Part shown: positions 9,576-17,331 of the stretch, piece by piece
Layout of the letters: every line of letters begins with the position of its first letter
Position numbering within the stretch: position 1 is the stretch's first letter
NCBI RefSeq assembly: GCF_025452235.1
Contig: NZ_CP104964.1
Span: 372,001-436,000 of the forward strand
DNA from: Devosia neptuniae
Lineage (GTDB): Bacteria > Pseudomonadota > Alphaproteobacteria > Rhizobiales > Devosiaceae
Length of the DNA: 64,000 bases
Direction: 5' to 3'
Made by a program: the position numbers and the translations under genes
Notes under the pieces: generated by a model
The model's input: only the letters and a program-made list of their open reading frames with translations
Database searches by the model: none
Told to the model about the DNA's origin: nothing

Positions 9576-9700
9576 TGTTTCGCCTTCGGCGCAGAGATCG
9601 CTGCGGCCGTCCCCTTCACTGCCGTGGTCTCGACGGCCGGGAGCTTTACGGCCTTTGGTTTCTTGGCTTCGCGATTGCCGTTTTTCCGGTCTTTTGACAT
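9572..9700 (-). CDS. 42-residue lysine-rich small protein
   Basis: A short frame, MSKDRKNGNREAKKPKAVKL..., ends in PKAKH. It is rich in Lys, Ala and Pro, with no membrane segment. GAGGAA lies 6 nt before the ATG. I recall similar SKDRKNGNREAKKPK-type short proteins in rhizobial genomes, so it is probably a real gene of unknown function. It opens the manA-GT4-GH130 operon, and its stop overlaps the likely manA start. Confidence 0.7.
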   Translation of the reverse strand: MSKDRKNGNREAKKPKAVKLPAVETTAVKGTAAAISAPKAKH

Positions 9701-9727
9701 GGCTATTTCCTCGGTTTGATTGCAGGT

Positions 9728-9961
9728 CTATTCGAACAGGCCGGGCGGAAGTCGCCCGATTTCGAGCAACACGATGGGCGTGTCATAGGCGTCGGTTTCG
9801 ATGTCGACTTCCTGGGAGAAGGCAACCACCCCGGCGCGGATCGGACCGAGCCGTTCGGCGGTCGCGATTGCCGATTCTTCGGTTTTGCAGGGCCTCACGA
9901 CATCCGCGACGAGCTTGGAGCCCTTAAGGGTGAACCCCTGGACCAGATAGGCAGTCGTCAT
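9728..9961 (-). CDS. Hypothetical small protein, 77 residues
   Basis: The product begins MTTAYLVQGFTLKGSKLVAD and ends in LEIGRLPPGLFE. AAGGAG lies about 7 nt upstream of the ATG. It has no signal peptide or membrane helix and looks like a small alpha/beta protein. The pattern LEIGRLPPGLF occurs in short rhizobial hypothetical proteins; no function is known to me. It lies 27 nt upstream of the small-protein/manA operon on the same strand. Confidence 0.7.
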   Translation of the reverse strand: MTTAYLVQGFTLKGSKLVADVVRPCKTEESAIATAERLGPIRAGVVAFSQEVDIETDAYDTPIVLLEIGRLPPGLFE

Positions 9962-10016
9962 TTTGGCTCCTTGAGAGCGAGGTAGCTAAGCATTGGGTCG
10001 AGCGTTGCAGGGGCCT

Positions 10017-10166
10017 CTAGGCGATGACCACCCAGCCGCCGACCAGGAGCAAAATGCCCAGTACCAGCATGAAGCCGGAAGCGAAGGCTATCGAGCGCCC
10101 ATAGCCGATGGCTGGGCGCGAAATGGTTGCAGCCCTGCTCTTGGTAGGCGGCAATTCAACCGGCAT
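10017..10166 (-). CDS. Small single-helix membrane protein, 49 residues
   Basis: From the ATG at 10166 the frame gives MPVELPPTKSRAATISRPAI followed by a hydrophobic helix, FASGFMLVLGILLLVGGWVVIA, that ends the protein. This is a plausible small inner-membrane protein. The same frame continues upstream into the gene at 10156-10418, so it could be read as one longer protein, but the upstream part fits that frame only as far as about 10280. The ribosome site is weak. It would overlap the end of the repaired upstream gene by 11 nt. Confidence 0.5.
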   Translation of the reverse strand: MPVELPPTKSRAATISRPAIGYGRSIAFASGFMLVLGILLLVGGWVVIA

Positions 10167-10418
10167 GGCTGGAACTGGGCAGCACCTCAGTCGCTTTGGT
10201 CGCATCACCATCGATAAGCGTGCCGATGAGGCGAACCAGGCTCTGCTTTTCCGGGCCAAGGCCCCAGCCTTCAGGAAATCGAGCAATTCGGCATCGCTGG
10301 TCGCGCCGCCCGAGGGCTCGTTGGCCCGGTGGCGCACCACGACACGCCCATCGATCCGCACCAGGGTCCAGCGGTCGCCATTGCTGCTTTTGTAAATGTC
10401 TCGGCTGTTCTGAGTCAT
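10156..10418 (-). pseudogene. Small conserved hypothetical gene with one-base frameshift
   Basis: The N-terminal half reads MTQNSRDIYKSSNGDRW... to DAELLDFLKAG. The natural continuation, GLGPEKQSLVRLIGTLIDGD, is in another frame and ends at 10156. One extra G in the GGGG run at about 10273-10276 would join the halves into a protein of about 87 residues. The continuous form resembles short rhizobial proteins with an SSNGDRW...RHxANxPSGG start and a GPE..LxRLIGTLxD tail. The break is either a real loss of function or a homopolymer sequencing error. Confidence 0.65.
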
Positions 10419-10432
10419 TGCGGAGGCCTTTC

Positions 10433-10825
10433 TCAGGCTTGGGACTTCTGGTCGGCACGAATGCGAAGAATGGCACTTTTGAGCGCCGCCACCGAAAACG
10501 GCTTCGCCACGACGGTCTGGCGCCTGTGCCGGGACGGCAGCACGCCAATATCGTGGCAGGAGGTGAAGATGAACGGGATCGCCGCATCATCCAGCGCATT
10601 AGCAACACGGAACTCGGGACCAGATTGGTTCAACGAGCATTCCACCAGTGCCATTTGTGGAACAAAGGTCTTGATAGCCAGGAGCGCCTGCTCGGCAGTG
10701 GCAGAGGTCACTGACATCCGGCAGCCCAACTCGGCTGCGAAATCTTCCAGGAGAATGGCAATCAGCGTCTCATCTTCGACGATGAGAAGGCGAATATCGG
10801 ACAATAAGCTTCTGGTTCGAGCCAT
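10433..10825 (-). CDS. Receiver-only response regulator with Glu at the phospho-site
   Basis: A 130-residue CheY-like single receiver domain. The acidic pair is E17-D18 (LLIVEDET), the conserved Thr is T88 (FIFTSCHD) and the Lys is K108 in VVAKPF. The usual phospho-acceptor Asp is replaced by Glu at residue 62 (MALVECSLN, codon GAA). D-to-E changes at this site often mimic the phosphorylated state, so the protein may be constitutively active or act without a kinase. No histidine kinase gene is adjacent. Family is certain; the effect of the change is inferred. Confidence 0.88.
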   Translation of the reverse strand: MARTRSLLSDIRLLIVEDETLIAILLEDFAAELGCRMSVTSATAEQALLAIKTFVPQMALVECSLNQSGPEFRVANALDDAAIPFIFTSCHDIGVLPSRHRRQTVVAKPFSVAALKSAILRIRADQKSQA

Positions 10826-10898
10826 CTGCTCCTCCGTTGCGGAAGAGCGATCAAGGTTCTCTTAATCGGAAACGCCCGTGGCCTTGCTTCCGATAGCC

Positions 10899-11114
10899 TC
10901 ACTGTGCGCCTTGCGGAGGCACATAGCAAATGACTTCGCAAATCGGTCGGCTCATAGGCCGGACGTATCGATGGGCGTGCACCCGAGTTCGCCTGCCTTG
11001 CCTTACAATTAGTTTGTGCCCCGTCTGGCCAAAGCAATCCCAGGTGCCGCCCAGCGCGGGGATTTCGGCGTCGGCGTTGCTCCCCGAAAGCTTCGCTGGG
11101 TATCGCAGATACAT
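10899..11114 (-). CDS. Possible small hypothetical protein, 71 residues
   Basis: The frame MYLRYPAKLSGSNADAEIPA continues through GGTWDCFGQTGHKLIV and ends ICEVICYVPPQGAQ. Its composition looks protein-like: mixed hydrophobic beta-strand pattern and few rare codons. No clear ribosome-binding site is seen. It lies alone between the response regulator and tRNA-Arg. I do not recognise the family, and it could be a chance open frame. Confidence 0.35.
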   Translation of the reverse strand: MYLRYPAKLSGSNADAEIPALGGTWDCFGQTGHKLIVRQGRRTRVHAHRYVRPMSRPICEVICYVPPQGAQ

Positions 11115-11323
11115 TTTTGGCCAAGAGTGACAGTCTGGGTTGTGTTCTCGCCCAGTTTCGGCTAGCTGAATAATCAGTCGTATACGTGCGGGTTAGGTGA
11201 CGAAGTTCGTTCCTCAACCGTTGGGTTCATGTTCGCCGGTGGTGATCGTGGAGTGAAAAAGAGCCTAGATTGACACCGTGAGTGAGGGATATTCGGTTCC
11301 TTGCAATATCGCACACACAAGAT

Positions 11324-11395
<72 letters not shown>

Positions 11396-11400
<5 letters not shown>

Positions 11401-11930
11401 TCCCGTTTTCACCGGATAAAATTTGCCCTAACACCTTGAAAGGTAAGGTCAAATTTGGTGTTCTAATCCTCATTTCGCTGATAGGTCAATGGTCCTGAAA
11501 ATGCCAGTTTAAGCACGGCTTGACGGCTTTCAACTTGACCGGATTCCCAAAGTTTCCAGGGGCTTGCGAGGAACATTAGGGAGTTTCTAAGTGCATCGTC
11601 GAAGGTGCGGGCGGGGCGGCCGGAAGTTGCGAGCTTCTCAGCGACTGCCAGCTTGTCAGCTTCCAGTTTGCGAAAGCGAGCTTCGTAGGCATTAATAACG
11701 CTCACAACGTCGGTCTCAACGATCCGATCAAGTAACTGCGATGCCTGGCGCTCGATCTTGATCAGCTCTGCACCCAAGGCAGCCTTCTGTGCTGCGCCTT
11801 GCGACAAACGATGCTCCCAAATATCTTTGAACATGAGAGACGCGGCCCTGAATAAGGATTCGCTTGGAACAAGCTTCCGCAAGAGTTGATCGAATTTCGT
11901 GTGGAGCTTCTCCGCCGGAATGGATTTGCC
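11396..11930 (-). pseudogene. C-terminal remnant of a large serine recombinase
   Basis: The minus-strand translation from about 11930 downward reads KSIPAEKLHTKFDQLLRKL, then a coiled-coil-like stretch (LGAELIKIERQASQLLDRIV), and ends LKLAFSGPLTYQRNE. This is the distal part of large serine recombinases found on integrative elements. Near 11470 the frame shifts and the family tail, RTPNLTLPFKVLGQILSGENGMV, continues to the 3' end of tRNA-Arg. The N-terminal catalytic domain is absent: the frame upstream of 11930 runs antisense through an hsdR fragment. This is a dead remnant marking an old integration site. Confidence 0.75.
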
Positions 11931-13030
11931 GTATTGCCCGCGCCAACCGCGTGAAGGAGGGCAAGAACAACGGCCTGATCGTCGACTATTGCGGCATCTC
12001 GAAAAACCCGGCAAAGCCCTGGCGACGTTTGCCGGGCACACAGGTGACGACACGATGGGCGGTGAAGGGGGGCCGGAGACCGATCCTCTGCACCCTGAAG
12101 AAGAGCTCTTGGAAGAACTCTCCGATGCCATCGAGTTTGTTGGTGAGCAGCTAGAAGACAATGGCTTCGACCTGGCCATCCTTAAAACCGCAATGGGATT
12201 TGCGAGAAATAAGGCCTTGGTTGATGCCAGGCGGTCAATGTCGATGATGAAAGCCGCAAGAAGTTCGAGATATCGGCGCGCTCGGTTTTCAGGAAGTACA
12301 AGGCCTGTCTCACCTTCGAAAGCGTGCAGAAACACCGAGCGGAAAGCGAAGCCATCGCCTTCTCTATAATACCCTGGAGGAAGACCGCGATAGCGCAGAC
12401 ACCTCTGAGATCATCCAGAAGCTGAACGCCATTGTCAGCGAAGCTATTGATGTAGCCGCGGACCCAGCGGCAGGCGACAAAATATTCGACATCTCGAAAA
12501 TCAACTTCGAGCTGCTCCGTCGGGAGTTTGCCAAGAGCGAACAGAAGCACACGGATGTTCAGGACATGAAGACCGTGATCGAGAACAGGCTCCGCAAGAT
12601 GCTCGCAGAAAATCCGCTTTGCGTCGATTTCCAGGAGCGCTTCGACGACATCGTCCGTGAATACAACAAGGAAAAAGACAAGAACACGATCGAGGCGACG
12701 TTCGAGGCCTTGATGCGGCTCACGGCGGAATGTCAGAGGAAGAAAAGCGTCACGTTGCAGAGGGACTCGATACCGAAGAGCAATTGGCAGTCTTCGACAT
12801 GCTACTCAAGCCCGACCTCTCAAAGCCAGAAATTAAGAAGGTCAAGTCAGTCGCCGTTTCGCTTTTGCAAGAGCTTGAGCGGCAAATGCTCGACGTCCAG
12901 GGCATATTTGACAAGACGGCAACACGCGACCGCTTCCGTCAGTCCATTTACGACTATCTCTATGACGACCGAACTGGCCTGCCTGCCGAGAGCTATAAGC
13001 CCCATGACTGGGAGGAAGTATTCATTGCTG
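11931..13030 (+). pseudogene. hsdR: Degenerate type I restriction HsdR, C-terminal part
   Basis: Plus-strand fragments in three frames line up as the distal part of a type I restriction endonuclease subunit. Around 11933 there is RIARANRVKEGKNNGLIVDY (helicase motif VI region). About 12010-12225 gives KALATFAGHTGDD...DPLHPEEELLEELSDAIEF. About 12225-12725 includes KFEISARSVFRKYKACLTFE and ENRLRKMLAENP, and about 12730-13020 includes SIYDYLYDDRTGLPAESY. At least three frameshifts separate them. Homology stops at about 13020, before the usual C-terminus, and the 5' two thirds are missing. No hsdM or hsdS is seen. It is non-functional island debris. Confidence 0.78.
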
Positions 13031-13207
13031 GCAAAATTGGAGTTCGCCCGCAGATGATCTGCAACACTCCAAAGTCTTTTCTCAATTTCACCGACATGAT
13101 CCATTGGTCTTCGCTCAACTTCCGCACTTAACAACTTGATATTGATTGTATTTATAGTGATGCCACAGCTAAGCGGCGGTAAGAGCCTTTTCTGGCGAGC
13201 CGTGGCG
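13031..13207. other. Short non-coding stretch between hsdR remnant and fic
   Basis: No gene is seen here. The sequence is locally AT-rich around 13130-13160 and follows the point where hsdR similarity ends. It likely contains a deletion or insertion junction. Confidence 0.3.
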
Positions 13208-14263
13208 CTAGCCCCGCGTGTACCAGGTCGCCCTTGCCTTGCCGTGCCTTTTGATCCGACCGGCCTCGACAAGCTCCCGCAGGCGCACCTTGAGGGTATT
13301 GCGGTTGGCCCCGAGCTCTCGCTCGATGGCAGCCGGGGTTAGTCGCTCATGGGCTTTGAATAGCGCCAGGATTTGCATGGAAAGCTCCGGCAGCGCATCG
13401 TCTGCGCTTTCCTGCTCGCGCTCGCGGTCAAGACGCTTCGCCAGGCTGTCCTTTTGTTTCTTGAGGGCGCGCAGGAAAAATCCGAACCACGGCTCCCAGT
13501 CGGGGGCTTCGCCTTTGAGCGTGGTCTGCGTCCGCCTTAAGGCTTTGTAATAGAGGTCCTTGTTTTCTTCGATTACGCGTTCCAGCGAGGCATAGGGCAC
13601 ATAGACGTAGCCCGCCCGAAGAAGAAGCAAGGTAGTGAGGACGCGTGAAAGCCTCCCGTTCCCGTCCTGGAATGGATGGATCGCCAGAAACTGGACGATG
13701 AAGACCGCGACGATCAGCAGAGGATGCAGGCTTTCTTCATCAATCGCTTTACGGGTCCAGGCAACCAGCACTTCCATATCGCGCGGCGTGTCGAATGGTG
13801 TTGCCGTCTCAAATACGACGCCAAGCTCTTTGCCGTCCGCATCGAAAGCCACGACGTCATTGCGCAGGGTCTTGTATCCCCCGCGATGCCGCTCATCTTT
13901 CACACTGTGACGCAGCAGCGTCTGGTGAAGCTGGAAGATGTGGTTTTCGGTCAGGCGCAGATCGTCGAAGGCCTGAAAGACAAGGTCCATCGCCTCGGCG
14001 TAGCCCGCGACCTCCTGCTCGTCCCGCGTATTGAACGATTGCATCTTGATGTTGGAGAGAAGCTCTTCGACCTGCGCGTCGGAAAGCTTCGCCCCTTCAA
14101 TGCGTGTGGATGAGCCCACGCTTTCGACCGTCGCGACTTTGCGCAGCGCGTCCAGCCGGTCGGGCGAGAGTGTTTTCAGGGCGTCCCACCGCCCCTTAAA
14201 TTCATCGATTTCAGCGATGAGTTTAACGAGGTCCTGGGTTAGTATGATCTTGGGCTCCCTCAT
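13208..14263 (-). CDS. Fic family protein with N-terminal inhibitory helix and C-terminal winged helix
   Basis: A 351-residue Fic-domain protein, predicted to transfer AMP or another nucleotide moiety to target proteins. The inhibitory motif (S/T)xxxE(G/N) is present as S52-TRI-E56-G57, the arrangement of class II Fic proteins. The catalytic motif is HPFQDGNGRLSR at 196-207, with Asp where Glu is common. The last 60 residues (LSMQILALFKAHERLTPAAIERELGANRNTL...) form a winged helix, so it may bind DNA and regulate itself. A 10-bp triplet repeat lies in its promoter. It sits next to restriction-system debris, which suits a mobile accessory gene. Confidence 0.92.
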   Translation of the reverse strand: MREPKIILTQDLVKLIAEIDEFKGRWDALKTLSPDRLDALRKVATVESVGSSTRIEGAKLSDAQVEELLSNIKMQSFNTRDEQEVAGYAEAMDLVFQAFDDLRLTENHIFQLHQTLLRHSVKDERHRGGYKTLRNDVVAFDADGKELGVVFETATPFDTPRDMEVLVAWTRKAIDEESLHPLLIVAVFIVQFLAIHPFQDGNGRLSRVLTTLLLLRAGYVYVPYASLERVIEENKDLYYKALRRTQTTLKGEAPDWEPWFGFFLRALKKQKDSLAKRLDREREQESADDALPELSMQILALFKAHERLTPAAIERELGANRNTLKVRLRELVEAGRIKRHGKARATWYTRG

Positions 14264-14290
14264 GATCGGGTCGCCTGCATATCCAATTCC

Positions 14291-14320
14291 ATACCCGATT
14301 ATACCCGATTATACCCGATA
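14291..14320. repeat. Three tandem 10-bp repeats upstream of fic
   Basis: Three consecutive copies of ATACCCGATT (the last ends in ATA) lie 28-57 bp upstream of the fic ATG. Read on the fic strand they contain TATAAT-like elements at the repeat joints. One repeat per helical turn suggests a cooperative binding site overlapping the promoter, possibly for the winged helix of the Fic protein itself. The repeat is seen directly; the binding role is inferred. Confidence 0.75.
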
Positions 14321-14764
14321 ATGCATCAGCATTTTCAGGGTCGGTGAAGAGCAGAAATCTGCCAAGACAGACCTGAGAGGCATCCAACCGGCGGACGGTT
14401 GGCCGTGGGTTGGAAGGGGGAGCGGCCTCCCCTTGCCCTGTGGTCCGGCGGCTGCACGCCTGTCAGGGTGGGTTCTTAGGGAGGGGCTGGAACGCCCCGC
14501 CTTAAGCGCGATGAAACGGCGGACGTTTCTCCATGGCCCGGTGCGGGTGGAGAGGGAAATCTCCAGGACCCGCGAGTGGTGAACCGGCGATACGGTTCGA
14601 TGGTGTGGATGGGGCTCAATGCCCGATCCACACCAAGGCCTGGGGGATGCAACGGGGGGCGCGCAGCGGTCCCCTTGCCAAGATTGCGGTACTACACCGC
14701 ACATCGCGAGGAATACCGGATTTGGAAATCCAGAAACTGACGTTTCACCTGCCACTCTACAACA
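14321..14764. other. GC-rich non-coding region with many inverted repeats
   Basis: About 440 bp without a believable protein. It holds many short complementary segments, for example CCAACCG...CGGTTGG and GGAGCGGCCTCCCC around 14380-14435, and GTGTGGAT...ATCCACAC around 14600-14635. These could fold into a structured RNA, or belong to the accessory island between fic and csbD. Frames on either strand have skewed composition and no family-like motifs. Identity unknown. Confidence 0.4.
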
Positions 14765-14788
14765 GAAGGGTCCCAATCGGGACCCTTC
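14765..14788 (-). terminator. Hairpin terminator after csbD
   Basis: A perfect 10-bp stem, GAAGGGTCCC / GGGACCCTTC, has an AATC loop and lies 4 nt after the csbD stop. The following T-run on the minus strand is short (CTGTTG), so termination strength is uncertain. Confidence 0.6.
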
Positions 14789-14791
14789 GCA

Positions 14792-14995
14792 TTACCAGGT
14801 CTGTCGATCATACCAATCGTCGACGTCCTTTTTCACTTCATCCTTGGCCTTGCCGTAGCGTTCCTGGATCTTGCCCTCGAGCTGCTCGCGGTTGCCGTTG
14901 ATCTCGGTGATGTCGTCGTCGGTGAGCTTGCCCCACTGCTCCTTCACCTTGCCGGTTATCTGCTTCCAGCTGCCTTCAACGCGGTTCCAGTCCAT
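14792..14995 (-). CDS. CsbD family stress-response protein
   Basis: A 67-residue protein, MDWNRVEGSWKQITGKVKEQ followed by WGKLTDDDITEINGNREQLEGKIQ and ERYGKAKDEVKKDVDDW. This is the CsbD-like pattern of small, highly charged, soluble proteins induced by general stress. GGAG lies upstream of the ATG. It is monocistronic, followed by a hairpin, and divergent from the gene at 15099. Confidence 0.93.
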   Translation of the reverse strand: MDWNRVEGSWKQITGKVKEQWGKLTDDDITEINGNREQLEGKIQERYGKAKDEVKKDVDDWYDRQTW

Positions 14996-15098
14996 GACGG
15001 ATCTCCTTTTTCGGTCTTATGGAACAACGGTTCCGGCCCGAGGATGTTCCAGCTCGGTTCATGTTGAACGCGCAGGCGGGAGAGCCTACTTGAGAGCC

Positions 15099-15737
15099 AT
15101 GCCATCAAAACGCAAAGTCGAAGCGCCTCTTGCCCTGGTCCAGGAATGGACGCTACCGGCCGCGGCGACGTTGGGATCCGCGGTCAGGGCCAAGGGCATT
15201 CTGCTCGAAATGCGCGCTCGTCTCCCTTCCGCAGTCAAGAAATCGCTCGATGTCACCGGCGTGGTACTGACTCTCCAGATGCCTGAGGGCTTGGAGGGCG
15301 AATTCAAGACCGCATCCTCCATCGTTTCGAAGGCGCTGGAAGGGATCGAGAGCCTGCCGGTGATCCCGCGCGAGATCCAGGACATCCTGTCGATATCGAC
15401 CACCGAGCGGCATCGCTGGCTCAAGGACGGTCGCCTTCCGAGCGCTGGCACGCGCACGGTCAAACTCCGGGGCCGCGCCAAGAAGATAACCTTTCACATC
15501 TTCGATCCTCGTCGTGTGGAAGAGGTGCTGAACGAGGACATGGTCTCGGCATGGCGCGAAGACGATGCGATCGCTAAAACCGAAAAGCGACGGCAGGCCG
15601 CCTGGAACAGAAAACTGGTTCGCGAGGAGAAGTCAGCGGCCAAGGGCAAGCCAGTTGCCGATGGCAGCGCCGAAGACTCCGCGCGTCACCAGCTCAAAGG
15701 GTGGGCAGAGTTCGAACGCAGCGGACTGCTTCGCTAA
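15099..15737 (+). CDS. Conserved hypothetical protein with helix-turn-helix-like segment
   Basis: A 212-residue protein from the ATG at 15099 (MPSKRKVEAPLALVQEWTLP); the frame extends upstream over csbD and is not coding there. The middle part, ILSISTTERHRWLKDGRLPS then AGTRTVKLRGRAKKITFHIF and DPRRVEEVL, resembles the excisionase/MerR-like HTH_17 pattern in which a short domain ends in W.kdGrLP. The C-terminus is rich in Lys and Ala and likely disordered. Function unknown; DNA binding is a plausible inference. Confidence 0.65.
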   Translation: MPSKRKVEAPLALVQEWTLPAAATLGSAVRAKGILLEMRARLPSAVKKSLDVTGVVLTLQMPEGLEGEFKTASSIVSKALEGIESLPVIPREIQDILSISTTERHRWLKDGRLPSAGTRTVKLRGRAKKITFHIFDPRRVEEVLNEDMVSAWREDDAIAKTEKRRQAAWNRKLVREEKSAAKGKPVADGSAEDSARHQLKGWAEFERSGLLR

Positions 15738-15772
15738 TCTCCGCTGGGCATCGAAGCATCGATCGATTGCTA

Positions 15773-16759
15773 TTACAATCCAGACAATATTTCCTCTGTC
15801 CAGCCACTTATGCTGTACTTATTGTAAATGTAGTCACTAAGAACTTCATAAGGTTCTTCTGTGAACTCCCGTCTAATTTTTGGATTTTTTCGGTCTATTA
15901 CGTGAATATTGCTTTGATGGTAGAAATCAGTCTCAATTGCCACTCGATTTGTAGTCACTAGTTTTTTTCGCGAGCCTAGGGTTTCGAAGGTTCTGATCGT
16001 GAGGCCGGTTTGGCGAGGGTGTTCAATATCAAGAATAGCTTTTGATCGCGAAAACACTGATTGCACTGTTTTTCGGTTCAGAGGCGTAAAGGAGAATTGA
16101 TCAAATCTCGTGCGCCGGAATGAGGGGTTGGTTAGCTTATACGCCATGAAAACCCACGGTGCCTGCAGATATAGATACCAGAACCGCTTCGAAGTTTGGG
16201 GCAATAAACGATCAATTTCGTTTACGATAAAAGCCCTATCGGTGTGAGCGGTGCCAATAAAACTGATGTCTATATCTTGATTGGTTTCAGCATGGTTGGA
16301 AAATGCGGGAGAATAAAACAGAGGTCGATGCTGGAGACCAAACGTTTTTGAATCCGTTTGGTCAAAGCTGTAAATAGAATCGTATTGGCCCATATTCCGC
16401 AATGTCGAAGTTCTGTTGGCAACCGAATCCCAAAGATACAATACCAAGGACGATTCGGGATAACTCGTCCGCAACTGTGCCAACAGGCGCCCCGACAAAG
16501 TTTGGCCGTTAACGACTAAAATGAGGTCGTATCTGGATCGACCAAAGCCTTCGAGCTGCCGCGTGTACAAGCGGTCCACGAAGGGCATCACGGAAGTGCG
16601 TGCAATGCGTGTCATCGCCATCATGATTGCAGAGTCGAAAGGGCGGTCCCGGATGAAATCAACCTGCGCGCCACGACGTCTCAACTCGTTGGCGATGTCA
16701 GCGTCATAGCCAAAAAACTTGGGTGCGATGAGCAATACATTCTTGCCGTGAAGATCCAC
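15773..16759 (-). CDS. Putative glycosyltransferase, CgeB-like
   Basis: A 328-residue cytoplasmic protein starting at GTG 16759 with AGGA upstream. The N-terminus, GKNVLLIAPKFFGYDADIAN, and the later segments ISFIGTAHTDRAFIVNEIDRL and HPRQTGLTIRTFETLGSRKK resemble CgeB-type GT-B proteins found in polysaccharide loci, where the C-terminal half carries the nucleotide-sugar site. Base composition is more AT-rich than the surroundings, a common sign of transfer in O-antigen loci. It is the last gene of the left minus-strand operon. Acceptor and donor are unknown. Confidence 0.6.
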   Translation of the reverse strand: MDLHGKNVLLIAPKFFGYDADIANELRRRGAQVDFIRDRPFDSAIMMAMTRIARTSVMPFVDRLYTRQLEGFGRSRYDLILVVNGQTLSGRLLAQLRTSYPESSLVLYLWDSVANRTSTLRNMGQYDSIYSFDQTDSKTFGLQHRPLFYSPAFSNHAETNQDIDISFIGTAHTDRAFIVNEIDRLLPQTSKRFWYLYLQAPWVFMAYKLTNPSFRRTRFDQFSFTPLNRKTVQSVFSRSKAILDIEHPRQTGLTIRTFETLGSRKKLVTTNRVAIETDFYHQSNIHVIDRKNPKIRREFTEEPYEVLSDYIYNKYSISGWTEEILSGL

Positions 16760-16777
16760 AGGTTCGTCCTCTATTGG

Positions 16778-17329
16778 CTAAGGCTTGTCGATAATACGGA
16801 TAGCCGAGCCAACGGCAGTTATGTCTTGTTCCAGATTTATAGTGACTACCGTATTGGCGCCGATCCGGACGCGGTCGCCGATTGCGATGCCACCTAGCAC
16901 CTTGGCGCCAGATCCGATCAGTACGTCGTCGCCTACTGTCGGACGGCTATCCACCGCGTAGTGGTAGTCGAGTTCTTTTGCGCCGATCGTCACACCGTGA
17001 TAGATCGTGGCATTCTTGCCAACTCTGAGAGCGCCGATCACGGTGCCTTGCGTATGGGGAAAGAACAAGCCGCCTTCAATAGGACAGCGGGTGGCGACCT
17101 CGATTCCGAAAAGGCAAAAATTCAGAAATGAAACCAGTTTTGCCAGCACACCAAGTCGAGACATCTGCATCTTGTAGGCGATGCGTACCAGCAGCATGGG
17201 CAGGAATCTGGGCGACGCCAAACTAAGCCAGTCGCTTGGCCGCAGACCTGCTGGTGCCTGGCCCGCCACTATCGCGCGGAACCGGAGCATGTCCTGTCTC
17301 ACACAGTGCCGAAAACCATAAGGCCCCAT
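16778..17329 (-). CDS. Serine acetyltransferase-like hexapeptide O-acetyltransferase
   Basis: A 183-residue left-handed beta-helix protein. Hexapeptide repeats are visible from about residue 95 (GTVIGALRVGKNATIYHGVT) through VGDDVLIGSGAKVLGGIAIG to VRIGANTVV. The Cys-E-like N-terminal helix region is short. In a sugar locus it more likely acetylates a polysaccharide residue than serine. It starts 2 nt after the epimerase gene stops, within one operon. Confidence 0.8.
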   Translation of the reverse strand: MGPYGFRHCVRQDMLRFRAIVAGQAPAGLRPSDWLSLASPRFLPMLLVRIAYKMQMSRLGVLAKLVSFLNFCLFGIEVATRCPIEGGLFFPHTQGTVIGALRVGKNATIYHGVTIGAKELDYHYAVDSRPTVGDDVLIGSGAKVLGGIAIGDRVRIGANTVVTINLEQDITAVGSAIRIIDKP

Positions 17330-17331
17330 GG

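Noticed and set aside
8631..9719. Long plus-strand frame over manA (362 codons)
   Set aside because: It is antisense to the isomerase gene, which has clear family motifs; no ribosome site.
14309..14776. 155-codon minus-strand frame between fic and csbD
   Set aside because: Composition is rich in Pro, Arg and Ser with no pattern of a folded protein; better explained as GC-rich non-coding DNA.
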